From the NCBI RefSeq assembly GCF_033542235.1, contig NZ_JAWRCU010000013.1:62001-126000 (forward strand): DNA of 64,000 bases, given 5' to 3'. The first letter of the stretch is position 1. Every line of letters starts with the position of its first letter. Under the pieces are notes generated by a model. That model saw only the letters and a program-made list of their open reading frames with translations, was not told the origin of the DNA and did not search any database. This DNA comes from JAWRCU01 sp033542235. GTDB lineage: Bacteria; Pseudomonadota; Alphaproteobacteria; Rhizobiales; Rhizobiaceae. Below, one piece after another: positions 40,695-51,178 of the stretch. A program made the position numbers and the translations under genes.

Positions 40695-43037
40695 ATGACT
40701 GCGGCTCGGGCGGTTCCGCAGGCGATGAAAATAAACAGACCCGAAGACATATCCGAAGACGTTTATGTTGGCTTCGTGCGGTCACTGTTCCACGACGCCT
40801 TCGTCCTCGTCGTCGGTGCGATTTGCTACTTTCTCTTAGCCCTGCTCGTCTACGAAAGGACGGGCGAACCTATCTATGCTTGGCTCGCCGTCATAGTGCT
40901 CGCGGCAGGCTTTTATCGGTATTATCGCATTGAGCAATATCGGAAAGCCGACTGCATCCATGACTATGCCTCTGCGCTCAAGGCCGAGCGCTCCTACCTG
41001 ATTGGCGGAACGATCCAAGGCTTCTTCATGGGGCTCTTCTGCTTCGTCGCCATTTACTGGGTGCCCGACCCTTACGGCGAAGTCGCCTCCGTTTCGGCGG
41101 CAGTCGCGTCGACCATCACCGTTGTGGGCCGCAACTACGGCTCGAAGACGATGGTTGCCATATTGTCGGTGGTTCTGATCCTGCCGATCGCGCTCGGCGA
41201 GCTATTGAAGGGCGACATCGCCCACATAGTCTTCGGATTATACATCGTGCCGGTGATGTTCATAATCACCAAGATGGCTGCGCGCGTGCGCACGGTACTT
41301 TTTACTGCCATCACAGAGGAGAAGAAATCGACCGATCTGGCCCAGCGCTTCGACCGCGCGCTCAATACGATGTCGCACGGGCTAATAATGCTGGACTCCG
41401 ACGGTCGCGTGGTCGTTGCCAACGCCGAGGCCAATGCAACTCTCGGCGTCAAGCAATCCGACGCATTGCTCGGCCGCTCCTTGGGAGCGCTTGTCATGCG
41501 CACCATCGCCAGCGGCATGGTACGCGCAAAAGACGGGCACTACCTGGAGGCGCAGCTCACGCGTGCGCTGCATGAGGGGCGGGGACGCAAGATCCAGGTG
41601 CGGCTGGCCGATGGGCGCTACGTCGAGTTCTCGGTCAGCGAGGGCGCCGGCGGTCTCGGCGTGATCACTTTCGAGGACGTCTCGACGCGCATCGAGGCCG
41701 AGGAGAAGATCCGCTCGATGGCCCGCTACGACAATTTGACCGGGCTCATAAACCGCGCCTATTTCCACGAGCTCGCGGGCGAGATGATGGCGACCGGAGA
41801 TCAGGAACGCAATTGCGCGCTCGTCGCCTTCGATCTGGACGACTTCAAGAGCGTGAACGATACGCTTGGTCATCCTATCGGCGACGGGCTCATCTACGCC
41901 GTCGCCGAAAAGCTGTCGGGGTTCGGCAACGATCGCACCAAGGTCAGCCGCTTCGGCGGCGACGAGTTCATGATCTTTATCGACGATGTCGAAAGCGAGG
42001 CCGAGCTTTCGTCGATCCTCGAAAATATCTTCAAGGCGCTGCAGGGTGAGGTCGACGTCGCCGGCCATTCGCTGCGCGTCCAGGCAAGCGCTGGCGCAGT
42101 ACTGTCATGCGTCAAGGACTCCGATATCGATGCCATGATCGTCAAAGCCGATCTGGCGCTCTACAAGGCAAAGGAGCTCGGCAAGAACGGCTGGCGGCTT
42201 TTCGAGGCGACGATGGACGCCGCATTCCGCAACCGGCAATTGCTCAAGGCTGAGTTGCGCAGCGCGGTCGAAGCGAAAGGGCTGCGGGTCGTCTATCAGC
42301 CGATCGTGTCGATCGAAACCATGCGAATCGCCAGTTGCGAGGCGCTTTGCCGTTGGGACCATCCGGATCTCGGCCCGATCTCGCCGGCGGTCTTCATCCC
42401 GCTTGCGGAGGAGATGGGCATCATCTCCGAGATCAGCAATTTCATGCTCGCCGCGGCAACGCGTGAATGCACGCGCTGGCCGGGAGACACGAGCGTCTCT
42501 GTCAACCTCTCGGCCAAGGACTTTCGCGATCGCGGTATCGTCGACAAGGTTCGCGCGGCGTTGGCCGAGTCCGGGCTCGCCGCCCATCGGCTCGAAGTCG
42601 AGGTGACCGAAACCGTGCTGCTCGACGACAAATCGCAGGCACGTGAGCTGATCGAGGAACTCAAGGCGCTCGGCGTCCGCATTGCATTGGACGATTTCGG
42701 AACCGGCTATTCGAGCCTCAGCTATCTGCACAAGCTGCCGCTCGACAAGATCAAGATCGACCGCAGCTTTTTGATCGACGTCACCCAGAATCAACGCTCG
42801 CTCGAGCTGTTGACCGGCATTGTCAATCTGTCGCGGCCGCTCGGACTGAGCGTCACGATCGAAGGCGTCGAGACCTTCGAGCAACTCAGGCTGCTGGCGC
42901 TCAAGGTGCAGCCCGACCTCGTGCAGGGCTTTCTGTTTGGCTCCGCGTTGACGGCTTCGGGCATCGAGACCATGTCCACGACGGTCTGGCCGTTTGCCAG
43001 CGAATTGAAGTCGGCAAGACGCGCGGTTCAGCGCTGA
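40695..43037 (+). CDS. Membrane PAS-GGDEF-EAL protein (c-di-GMP turnover)
   Basis: 780-aa signalling protein. Residues 25-205 form about five transmembrane helices in a MASE-like sensor; about 215-330 a PAS-like domain (LNTMSHGLIMLDSDGRVVVA); about 345-505 a GGDEF domain with intact FGGDEF near 420; about 520-775 an EAL domain with CEALCRW, the Asn in SVNLSA, Glu in VTETVLL, DDFGTGYSS, Lys in DKIKIDRSF, IEGVET and QGFLFG. Both the cyclase and phosphodiesterase residues seem complete, so it could make and degrade cyclic-di-GMP, or use one domain to regulate the other. The next gene on the strand encodes a FeeM-like acyltransferase. Confidence 0.93.
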   Translation: MTAARAVPQAMKINRPEDISEDVYVGFVRSLFHDAFVLVVGAICYFLLALLVYERTGEPIYAWLAVIVLAAGFYRYYRIEQYRKADCIHDYASALKAERSYLIGGTIQGFFMGLFCFVAIYWVPDPYGEVASVSAAVASTITVVGRNYGSKTMVAILSVVLILPIALGELLKGDIAHIVFGLYIVPVMFIITKMAARVRTVLFTAITEEKKSTDLAQRFDRALNTMSHGLIMLDSDGRVVVANAEANATLGVKQSDALLGRSLGALVMRTIASGMVRAKDGHYLEAQLTRALHEGRGRKIQVRLADGRYVEFSVSEGAGGLGVITFEDVSTRIEAEEKIRSMARYDNLTGLINRAYFHELAGEMMATGDQERNCALVAFDLDDFKSVNDTLGHPIGDGLIYAVAEKLSGFGNDRTKVSRFGGDEFMIFIDDVESEAELSSILENIFKALQGEVDVAGHSLRVQASAGAVLSCVKDSDIDAMIVKADLALYKAKELGKNGWRLFEATMDAAFRNRQLLKAELRSAVEAKGLRVVYQPIVSIETMRIASCEALCRWDHPDLGPISPAVFIPLAEEMGIISEISNFMLAAATRECTRWPGDTSVSVNLSAKDFRDRGIVDKVRAALAESGLAAHRLEVEVTETVLLDDKSQARELIEELKALGVRIALDDFGTGYSSLSYLHKLPLDKIKIDRSFLIDVTQNQRSLELLTGIVNLSRPLGLSVTIEGVETFEQLRLLALKVQPDLVQGFLFGSALTASGIETMSTTVWPFASELKSARRAVQR

Positions 43038-43317
43038 TCACGCACCAAAGGCGGTGCGTGCAAGTTGAATCACCTCGCCGCTGATATCCTTGTCGACGCA
43101 TCGGAATTGTCCGAAAACCGCTGCGCACCGTTTCGTCCAATGCGCCAGACGCTGATTTCGTAGTAAATCTGAGTTGCGGGTTTCGCTATTTTCGCGCAAA
43201 TTAGCTACGAATTAAGGTTAACTAAACGTAAATAAGCTCCTCAAAAATTTTGGCTTTTCATATTCGGAATTATGGTTTACGTTTCCTTTATGGACGGTGC
43301 GGTGGGCCTGCAAAACT
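43038..43317. promoter_or_regulatory. AT-rich promoter region upstream of the FeeM-like gene
   Basis: 280 bp with no gene. From about 43180 it becomes clearly richer in A and T than its surroundings (ACGAATTAAGGTTAACTAAA and CTCAAAAATTTTGGC), which suggests a regulated promoter. GGTTAAC-like steps and CGGAATTATGG are visible; I cannot assign a factor. Confidence 0.45.
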
Positions 43318-44085
43318 ATGAGCAGTTCGAGTATTTCAGGAGTATCTTCGAGTACAAGCCAAGAGGGTGAGGTCTCCTCCTTCGCCCAAGGTATACTAAA
43401 CCTGCTGGAGCGTGTGGAATACCGCAGGTGCGAAGGCGCCGAGGATCTGGAGGCGATCTACCGGCTTCGCTACAATGCCTACCGGCTGGCTGGAATGGTA
43501 GGCGAGATCAAAGATCGCCTCATCTCCGATGACCTTGACGAGACGCCGAACTGCTATCGTTTCGGCATCTTCATCGACGGAGAATTGGCCAGCACCATTC
43601 GGATACATCATCTCAGTCTGGCAAGCCCAATGTCGGGTTCAATGCTGGCATTCGGCGACCTGCTGCATCCGCGGCTCCTGCGCGGTGAAACCTTCGTCGA
43701 TCCGAGCCGGCTGGCGGCCGATCCGGAGATGGCTGCTGCTCACCGCGGGCTGCCTTATGTCACGGTGCGATTGGCGGTGGCGGCCAGCCTCCATTTCAAC
43801 GCGACAAGTTGCCTTTCGACGATACGCGAAGAGCATCGCGCTTTTTATCAGCGCGTCATCAATTCGGTTCAGGTTGGCAAGCCGCGGTCCTACGAAGGGC
43901 TCAGCGTTCAGACCATCCTGTGCGAATCGAATTGCGAAGCCAACATGGCTAATATTCTCAGGCGTTTTCCCTTTTTCATTTCGAGCACCTTCGAGCAGCG
44001 CATGCTGTTTAAGCGCCCGCAGCGCGGCGAGTTGGTTCCGCTCACCGTCCTCCCGACCGCGAAATACTCCCTCGCGGCGGCTTAG
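43318..44085 (+). CDS. FeeM/LuxI-like N-acyl amino acid synthase
   Basis: About 255 aa, GNAT-fold N-acyltransferase resembling N-acyl amino acid synthase FeeM and acyl-homoserine lactone synthases. Supporting segments: IYRLRYNAYRLAGMV (the R-Y-x-x-Y pattern of the first helix), the acidic ISDDLDETPNCYRFGIFIDG where LuxI-like proteins have their D-x-D region, then a beta strand with ASTIRIHHLSL, and FVDPSRLAADPE corresponding to the conserved E/D-x-S-R-x-A motif. It would transfer an acyl chain from acyl-ACP to an amine. No LuxR gene is nearby. Starts possible at ATG 43318 or GTG 43297. Confidence 0.75.
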   Translation: MSSSSISGVSSSTSQEGEVSSFAQGILNLLERVEYRRCEGAEDLEAIYRLRYNAYRLAGMVGEIKDRLISDDLDETPNCYRFGIFIDGELASTIRIHHLSLASPMSGSMLAFGDLLHPRLLRGETFVDPSRLAADPEMAAAHRGLPYVTVRLAVAASLHFNATSCLSTIREEHRAFYQRVINSVQVGKPRSYEGLSVQTILCESNCEANMANILRRFPFFISSTFEQRMLFKRPQRGELVPLTVLPTAKYSLAAA

Positions 44086-44137
44086 CGTCTTTCGCCCGGC
44101 CTCCCCAGCCCCCCGCCCGGCCCCGGCGAAAGACGCT
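44084..44137 (+). terminator. Stem-loop overlapping the stop of the FeeM-like gene
   Basis: AGCGTCTTTCGCC (44084-44096) and its exact complement GGCGAAAGACGCT (44125-44137), with a C-rich 28-base loop, followed by TTG. The left arm begins inside the TAG stop codon. Likely a terminator despite a short T-run. Confidence 0.6.
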
Positions 44138-44173
44138 TTGCCGGGGGGCACGGCGTCGTTTCTGCCGACGCCA

Positions 44174-44210
44174 GCGCAGCATGAATGGATTGCAGCCCTT
44201 CATCCTGCTC
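44174..44210. repeat. Dispersed repeat, family D copy 5
   Basis: GCGCAGCATGAATGG ... CCCTTCATCCTGCTC: a variant of the arms at 1834-1871 and 37057-37146. It lies between the FeeM-like gene and the DUF3096 gene in a 246-bp gap without other features. Confidence 0.6.
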
Positions 44211-44331
44211 TAAATAGCTATGCGTGGGCGCTCGCCATAATTGGCCGAGTGATGCAACCTATGCGACAAGGGTTCATCGAGAACGCCGGCGATTCGGACG
44301 GCCGTCGATCGCATTGATTTGGGGGAGAAGG

Positions 44332-44481
44332 ATGGAAATCATGGGAATTCCGGCATCACCGCTGATCGCACTCATAGCCGGCATATTGATTCTCATCGTG
44401 CCGAGGCTGCTGAACTATATCGTGGCGATATACCTGATCATCGTCGGCCTGCTCGGCATCTTCCCGCAGCTCCACGGCTGA
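44332..44481 (+). CDS. DUF3096 small membrane protein
   Basis: 49-aa, almost entirely hydrophobic protein. The segment PLIALIAGILILIVPRLLNY followed by IVAIYLIIVGLLGIFP is the DUF3096 signature: two short helices with a central PRLLNY turn. GGGGGAGAAGG before ATG 44332 is a strong ribosome-binding site, and it marks the start within a longer open frame. Inner-membrane location expected; function unknown. Confidence 0.85.
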   Translation: MEIMGIPASPLIALIAGILILIVPRLLNYIVAIYLIIVGLLGIFPQLHG

Positions 44482-44527
44482 ACGCCTCTTCCACGAAGGC
44501 AGCGGCTCTAACGGCATCGAGCGAATG

Positions 44528-44603
44528 GTGAGTAGCGAATAGCGAGTAGCAATGAGAATCAGGGGGAGCGGGTTGCTGTCCCTATTCGCTATTCGCTACT
44601 CGC
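44528..44603. repeat. Inverted repeat made of AGCGAAT/GAGTAGC heptamers
   Basis: Left arm GTGAGTAGCGAATAGC... (44528-44549) and right arm CTATTCGCTATTCGCTACTC... (44582-44603) match with two mismatches over 22 bp. Each arm is itself an array of GTAGCGAATAGC units, so the element is a palindrome of short direct repeats. It fills the gap between the DUF3096 and oxidase subunit IV genes. Confidence 0.85.
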
Positions 44604-44684
44604 TGAACCCATGCGGCAAACGCGCCATTGCCCTTGCGGCCGCTTTTCGCTATCAGCGCCACAGAGTCTATACGAGGTAATTCA

Positions 44685-44915
44685 ATGGCTGATCATTCGC
44701 CGACCGGCCCTGTCGAACTGGGCGCCCAGATGGATTACGCCGAGCACGACAGGACCTATCATCGCTTCCTCATACTGACGAAGTTCGGCTCGTTGATTGT
44801 CGCGGCGCTCATGATCGCGATGGCTTTCGGCTTCTTCGTCTCGTCAGCGGGCTTCTTCTCGGCGACGGTTCTCTTCTTCATCATCTGTGCGGTCGGCTAC
44901 TTCCTGCTTCGTTAG
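44685..44915 (+). CDS. aa3-type cytochrome c oxidase subunit IV
   Basis: 76-aa small membrane subunit of aa3-type cytochrome oxidase. The N-terminal segment GAQMDYAEHDRTYHRFLILT is the conserved part of the family (COX4_pro_2), then one or two membrane helices to the end (FFIICAVGYFLLR). It stabilises the oxidase in alphaproteobacteria. The gene commonly stands apart from the main cox operon, next to the pnt genes, as here. ATG 44685 is supported by GAGGTAATTCA. Confidence 0.88.
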   Translation: MADHSPTGPVELGAQMDYAEHDRTYHRFLILTKFGSLIVAALMIAMAFGFFVSSAGFFSATVLFFIICAVGYFLLR

Positions 44916-44992
44916 CGCCGGGCTCGCTTTCTTGCGCTGCAGGCCGCATTCACGCGGCCGCGGCGTTGTTCCGGCCTGATAGGGGGTAAGCG

Positions 44993-46231
44993 TTGGGACA
45001 GATCATATTCATTCCAAAGGAGACGGATGCGTCCGAACCGCGCATCGCAGCCTCGCCGGAAACCGTAAAGCGGCTTGCCGGCCTGGGCTTCGACATGATC
45101 GTGGAGGCAGGCGCAGGAACTCGGTCGCGCATTCCCGATAGCGATTTCGCCAATGCCGGCGCGACGATCGGCACCGCGAAGGACGCCGGCAAGGCGGACG
45201 TCGTGTTGAAGGTCAGACGGCCGACCGAGGCCGAGCTGAAAGGCTACAGGCAGGGAGCTGCCATCATAGCGATCATGGACCCCTACGGCAACGATGCGGC
45301 GGTGAGGTCGCTGGCGAAGGCCGGAGTCACCGCCTTCGCCATGGAGTTCATGCCGCGCATCACCCGCGCACAGTCCATGGACGTGTTGTCCAGCCAGGCC
45401 AATCTCGCCGGGTATCAGGCAGTCATAGACGCTGCCGCCGAATATGACCGGGCATTGCCGATGATGATGACGGCGGCCGGTACGGTGCCAGCCGCCAAGG
45501 TGTTCGTGATGGGCGCCGGTGTTGCCGGGCTGCAGGCGATCGCGACGGCGCGGCGCCTGGGGGCCGTGGTGACCGCGACCGACGTCCGCCCCGCAGCCAA
45601 GGAGCAGGTCGCCTCGCTCGGCGCGAAATTCATCGCTGTCGAAGACGAGGAGTTCAAGGCAGCCGAGACCGCGGCCGGCTACGCCAAGGAAATGTCCAGG
45701 GAATACCAAGCGAAGCAGGCTGCGCTCGTTGCCGAACACATCGCCAAGCAGGATATCGTCATCACCACGGCGCTGATCCCCGGCCGGCCGGCGCCCAGGC
45801 TTGTAACGGCGGCGATGGTCGCCTCCATGAAGCCGGGCTCGGTGATCGTCGATCTCGCCGTGGAGCGCGGCGGCAACGTCGAGGGTGCTGTCGCCGGCAA
45901 GGTGGTGACGACGGCAAACGACGTGAAGATCGTCGGCCACCTGAACATGCCGGGCCGCATTGCAGCATCGGCCTCGCTGCTCTACGCCAAGAACCTCTAT
46001 GCCTTCCTCGAGACGATGGTCGACAAGGCTGCCAAGCAACTTGCCATCAAACGCGAGGACGAATTGGTCAAGGCGACAATGCTGACGGATGGCGGCAAAG
46101 TGGTTCATCCGAATTTCGCCCATCTCAAGGGCGCCGTCGGTGCGGGCGCGGTCGAAGCGGCTCCGACCGAGGAGGCGCTGGTGCCTGTCCAGAAAAAGAG
46201 GGCTTCCAAGAAATCCGGGGGGAATTCCTGA
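44993..46231 (+). CDS. pntA: NAD(P) transhydrogenase subunit alpha, part 1 (PntAA)
   Basis: 412-aa soluble NAD(H)-binding domain I of the proton-pumping transhydrogenase. Family segments: IFIPKETDASEPRIAASPET, AMEFMPRITRAQSMDVLSSQ, and the Rossmann motif VFVMGAGVAGLQAIATARRL. The start is TTG at 44993, after ATAGGGGGTAAGCG; no ATG fits the conserved N-terminus. The C-terminal 30 residues are a basic linker (KKRASKKSGGNS). The stop overlaps the pntAB start (TGATG). The complex uses the proton gradient to make NADPH from NADH. Confidence 0.93.
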   Translation: MGQIIFIPKETDASEPRIAASPETVKRLAGLGFDMIVEAGAGTRSRIPDSDFANAGATIGTAKDAGKADVVLKVRRPTEAELKGYRQGAAIIAIMDPYGNDAAVRSLAKAGVTAFAMEFMPRITRAQSMDVLSSQANLAGYQAVIDAAAEYDRALPMMMTAAGTVPAAKVFVMGAGVAGLQAIATARRLGAVVTATDVRPAAKEQVASLGAKFIAVEDEEFKAAETAAGYAKEMSREYQAKQAALVAEHIAKQDIVITTALIPGRPAPRLVTAAMVASMKPGSVIVDLAVERGGNVEGAVAGKVVTTANDVKIVGHLNMPGRIAASASLLYAKNLYAFLETMVDKAAKQLAIKREDELVKATMLTDGGKVVHPNFAHLKGAVGAGAVEAAPTEEALVPVQKKRASKKSGGNS

Positions 46232-46656
46232 TGGACAAGTCTGCTCTGGATAAGGCCCTCGACCAGCTCGATCAGTCGGTGGCGGCCGTGAAGACTGCGG
46301 TCGGCGGCCTAGCGGATGGCAGCGCAGCGGATGTTGCGGGCGGCGCCGCGCATGCGCTGTCCGGCGGGGCGATCGACCCGTTCGTCTTCCGCTTCGCGAT
46401 CTTCGTGCTGGCGATCTTCGTCGGCTACTACGTGGTATGGTCGGTGACGCCGGCGCTGCACACGCCGCTGATGTCGGTCACCAACGCCATATCTTCGGTG
46501 ATCGTGGTCGGCGCGCTGCTCGCGGTCGGCATTTCTGCCTCGGGGCTCGCCACCGGCTTCGGCTTCGTGGCGCTCACTCTCGCTTCGGTCAATATTTTCG
46601 GCGGCTTCCTCGTCACCCAGCGCATGCTGGCGATGTACAAGAAGAAAGAGAAGTGA
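46231..46656 (+). CDS. pntAB: NAD(P) transhydrogenase subunit alpha, part 2 (PntAB)
   Basis: 141-aa membrane part of the split alpha subunit. After a soluble N-terminal 50 residues come three or four hydrophobic helices with GYYVVWSVTPALHTPLMSVT NAISS and ASVNIFGGFLVTQRMLAMYK, the conserved membrane stretch of domain II. In E. coli it is fused to domain I; in alphaproteobacteria it is separate, as here. One-base overlap with pntA and 2 bp to pntB. Confidence 0.93.
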   Translation: MDKSALDKALDQLDQSVAAVKTAVGGLADGSAADVAGGAAHALSGGAIDPFVFRFAIFVLAIFVGYYVVWSVTPALHTPLMSVTNAISSVIVVGALLAVGISASGLATGFGFVALTLASVNIFGGFLVTQRMLAMYKKKEK

Positions 46657-46658
46657 CG

Positions 46659-48056
<1,398 letters not shown>

Positions 48057-48084
48057 GCGGGAGCGGCTCAAGGGATACGCCGCG

Positions 48085-48549
48085 CTATTTAAACGCTCGT
48101 TCCAACTGCATCGAGGTCACTGCCACGGCGACGTTTAGGCCGGTCTGCGACTGCACATTGAGCGGCTGCAGGGTGAACGCCCTGCGGAAACCTCCCACCA
48201 GAACATTCGCGCCGCCGCCGGCGGCGATGCTCGCCTCGGCGTTGACGCCATAATATCTGCCGGCCAACGCGCCGATATCATAGTCATATCCGGCGGCGAG
48301 CACAGACCATTGCAGGGCGCCCTGATGGGTGTAGCCGACATCGACGCCGAGCTTTGAGATGATGCCGGTGTAGCGTTCCGCAGTGCCGCCTTGCGACGGT
48401 ATGAAGGTGCAATGCACCGTCTTGCTGGAGCCGATCACATAGGCTGCTCCCCCGTCGATGCTGCAGGTGAGAATGCCGAGTCCGAGACCGGCGTTGGCTG
48501 GCGGGGCAGCCAGCGGAAGCAGAACCGCCACGGCGGCAAGGCGTTTCAT
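48085..48549 (-). CDS. DUF992 exported protein, copy 1
   Basis: 154-aa protein with a signal peptide (MKRLAAVAVLLPLAAPPANA) and a DUF992 domain. The mature part starts GLGLGILTCSIDGGAAYVIG and has the conserved second Cys in TVHCTF, so one disulfide is likely. Glycine-rich strands (AGGGANVLVGGF) and the terminal LQPLNVQSQTGLNVAVAVTS suggest a small beta-rich periplasmic or outer-membrane-associated protein. AAGGATCCTCCC precedes the ATG. A paralog lies at 52615-53109. Function unknown. Confidence 0.85.
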   Translation of the reverse strand: MKRLAAVAVLLPLAAPPANAGLGLGILTCSIDGGAAYVIGSSKTVHCTFIPSQGGTAERYTGIISKLGVDVGYTHQGALQWSVLAAGYDYDIGALAGRYYGVNAEASIAAGGGANVLVGGFRRAFTLQPLNVQSQTGLNVAVAVTSMQLERAFK

Positions 48550-48662
48550 GGGAGGATCCTTCTCGCTGACGAGACCGGACAACGAAGATGCCCCGGCCAT
48601 CCGTTGCCAGTATGCAGGCGCATCGTATCACGGAACCGCCCGGCTGAGCTGGGCGGCCCTGC

Positions 48663-50081
48663 TCATATCTTCGTCGAACTCCTGACCGCCGCGAGGCAGC
48701 CCAGCATGCCGAGCGGCACGAACGCGACGAACAGCCATCTGGCAACGCCTGCCGCCGTCGCGCCGGACAGCCCTTCGGAAAAGCCGCTGGCATTGGCGAT
48801 GATGCCGGCGAGCGCCGCGCCTACGGCATAGCCGATACGCTGCATGGTCGGCACGGCCGAGGACGCAATCGTGCGTTCACCTTCCGGTGCGTCCGAGACG
48901 ATGATGCGGGTCACGAAGGGATAGGCTATGCCGAAGCCGCCGCCCTGTAGCATGGCGCAGGCGAGAATGAGCGGGATCGAGCCCGCCGGCACGGAATAGG
49001 CGAAGCCGGCAACACCGGCAGTGATCATGAACGCGCCGGTGACGATGATCGCTCGCTCGCGGTGAGGCGGAGCGCTGGCGACGACGATCGAGAGCACCGA
49101 CCAGGAGATGGACTCGGCAGCAATGATATAGCCCGTCGTCAACACGGAAATGCCGTGCAGGCTGGTCAGGATCAGCGGGCCATAGATGGCGAAGGAACAG
49201 GTCGCGATCGAGAAGGCGGCGATCACCGTCATGCCGGTGCCGACCTCCGAGCGCCAGTCGAACAGCCCCGATGGAAAGAGGCGGGCTTCCGGCGAGCGCG
49301 AATCGAGCGTGAAGAAGAGGACGAGACCGACAAGTCCGAGCAGGAGCAGGATCGACGAACGGACGACCTCGATCGACACGCCGGCGCTTGCGATCAATGT
49401 GACGGCGACTGCGAGGCAAGCAAGCGGCAGGAACGGGAATCGCGGCGACGACGCCGCTGCGCGTGGTTCCACCTTCGCTGCCGTCCCTGCGAGAACGATG
49501 AGGCTCGCTGCCGCCATCGCGAAGCCGCCAACCGAGAAGAGGCCGAACGCCCAGCGCCATGACAAGTATTGAGCGGCCAGAGCTCCGAGCATCGGGCCCG
49601 CGAAGGCGGCTACACCCCATATTCCCGATATGATCGCGAAGAGCTGCGGCCAGATTCTGCGCTCGAACAGTCGCTCCACCGAAACGAAAGCGAGCGACAC
49701 CAGCGCACCGCCGCCGAGCCCTTCGACCACGCGGCCGAGCAGGAAGACCGGCATCGACGGCGAAGCCGCGCAGGTGAGCGCGCCTGCTGCGTAGAGCAGG
49801 GCGGCCACGGCCATGTTCGTCCTGAGCGGCACGTAGCTGACAAGCCGACCGGCGGCCGCGCCCGCTGAGATTGCGCCAAGCTCGTAGAGCGCCAGCGACC
49901 AGCTGACCAGCTCGACGCCGGAAATGTCACCCACCATCGCCGGCATGATCGTCGCGATCATGGTCTCGTTGGTGGCGTGCAGAAGTATGCCGCAGCTTAC
50001 GAAGCAGAAGCGGAACAGGTCCCCGCTTGCCCAAAGGGCGCGCCAATCGACACGTACGGCTATGCTTTCGGCCACAGTCAT
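48663..50081 (-). CDS. MFS transporter (multidrug-type)
   Basis: About 472 aa with roughly 12-14 hydrophobic helices, major facilitator superfamily. Helices start at FCFVSCGILLHATNETMIAT, and the loop 2-3/antiporter regions show LYELGAISAGAAAGRLVSYV and LLGRVVEGLGGGALVSLAFV, as in DHA-type drug:proton antiporters. Start is uncertain: ATG 50081 has AGGAGA immediately before it, which is too close, whereas GTG 50075 two codons on is well placed. Substrate unknown. Divergent from nothing; a PhyH-type gene lies upstream on the same strand with a 157-bp gap. Confidence 0.85.
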   Translation of the reverse strand: MTVAESIAVRVDWRALWASGDLFRFCFVSCGILLHATNETMIATIMPAMVGDISGVELVSWSLALYELGAISAGAAAGRLVSYVPLRTNMAVAALLYAAGALTCAASPSMPVFLLGRVVEGLGGGALVSLAFVSVERLFERRIWPQLFAIISGIWGVAAFAGPMLGALAAQYLSWRWAFGLFSVGGFAMAAASLIVLAGTAAKVEPRAAASSPRFPFLPLACLAVAVTLIASAGVSIEVVRSSILLLLGLVGLVLFFTLDSRSPEARLFPSGLFDWRSEVGTGMTVIAAFSIATCSFAIYGPLILTSLHGISVLTTGYIIAAESISWSVLSIVVASAPPHRERAIIVTGAFMITAGVAGFAYSVPAGSIPLILACAMLQGGGFGIAYPFVTRIIVSDAPEGERTIASSAVPTMQRIGYAVGAALAGIIANASGFSEGLSGATAAGVARWLFVAFVPLGMLGCLAAVRSSTKI

Positions 50082-50238
50082 TCTCCTGGTCAAGGCGTGC
50101 AACGACGCGATGACCGGGTTGGTAGGACTTCAAGTCCAGTTGAGGTCAAGAGACCGCCGGCTGGATTTCTTTGTGGCGGGGCAGGGCACCTTTTTTGGCT
50201 GGGTTAGGAGTCTGGTTCCGATCGACCTCACCAACTGC

Positions 50239-51165
50239 TCAGGCCAAGCAGCTTTTCACCGAGGGGCGTAAGCCGGCCGTTTCGGCATTGTGCTTTTCCC
50301 ATTCACGTGGGTCGCCGGGAAAGGCGTCTCGCTTCGGATGGTCCATTTCGCGCCAGAGCCGGATACGCTCCAACCGCTCCGTCTCATTATCCCAGTCCGC
50401 CGGGTGCATGGAGATATATTGCGCCATGCGCACGCGCTTGTCGGAGTGGTTCGGCCGGACACCATGCGCGAGAAGCGAGTTGAAGATCATCAGGTCTCCC
50501 GGCTCCATATCGATATTGACAATGTCCAGGCCAGTGATGTCCGGGTGCATCGGGTCTCGATCGTCCGGCTGGTTTCTCACCCATTCCTCGAAATGCTCGA
50601 ACAGATAGGGCACGCACTGGAATCCGCCGACATCACCATCCTGTTTTTGAAGACTCAGAACCCCCTGTACGCCGACCGGCAGCGGCCGGAGCGAGGTATC
50701 AACGTCCCAGTGGATGAAGCCGTTGGGATTTCCCTTGATCCTCTTCGGCGGGTTCAGGTTGGCGCGATCGATCGTGACCCATAGGTCCTCCCTGTCCCAG
50801 ATGTCGACGAAGACGTCGTAGACGCGCTGTTCCATTCGATTGTCCCATAGGTACTGGTGATTGTAGATCTCCAGCATCCCCGTATTGTTGAGTTCCTTCA
50901 TCTTGTGGTCGCGCCGCTGCGGCGCGTACCACGTGGAAGGATCGCCGGGGTCCTTCTCGTCAAACTTCCAGAGCAGATCGACAAGGCGAGCCACATTGGC
51001 TGCAGGCACGGCCTGACGGACAATGACATAGCCCTTCGTCGTCCAATGCTGCCAATCGTCCTTTGAGAGAACCCGCAGCGGCAAGCGCTTTTGGATGTCC
51101 TTGAGCTGTATCGTGCCGGCCGTAGTCGGATGAGTGTCGCGCTTGGTTGGTGCCGTGGCTTGCAT
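50239..51165 (-). CDS. Phytanoyl-CoA dioxygenase (PhyH) family protein
   Basis: 308-aa Fe(II)/2-oxoglutarate-dependent oxygenase. The iron triad is visible: H and D in FIHWDVD and the distal His in NSLLAHGVRPNHS, followed by the 2-oxoglutarate-binding Arg in RVRMAQYISMHP. The N-terminal region KDDWQHWTTKGYVIVRQAVP is typical for PhyH. Such enzymes hydroxylate small molecules; the substrate cannot be set. GGGAGAGCGAC precedes ATG 51165. A short inverted repeat, CATCGGT/ACCGATG, at 51179-51202 lies just upstream. Confidence 0.87.
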   Translation of the reverse strand: MQATAPTKRDTHPTTAGTIQLKDIQKRLPLRVLSKDDWQHWTTKGYVIVRQAVPAANVARLVDLLWKFDEKDPGDPSTWYAPQRRDHKMKELNNTGMLEIYNHQYLWDNRMEQRVYDVFVDIWDREDLWVTIDRANLNPPKRIKGNPNGFIHWDVDTSLRPLPVGVQGVLSLQKQDGDVGGFQCVPYLFEHFEEWVRNQPDDRDPMHPDITGLDIVNIDMEPGDLMIFNSLLAHGVRPNHSDKRVRMAQYISMHPADWDNETERLERIRLWREMDHPKRDAFPGDPREWEKHNAETAGLRPSVKSCLA

Positions 51166-51178
51166 GTCGCTCTCCCAC

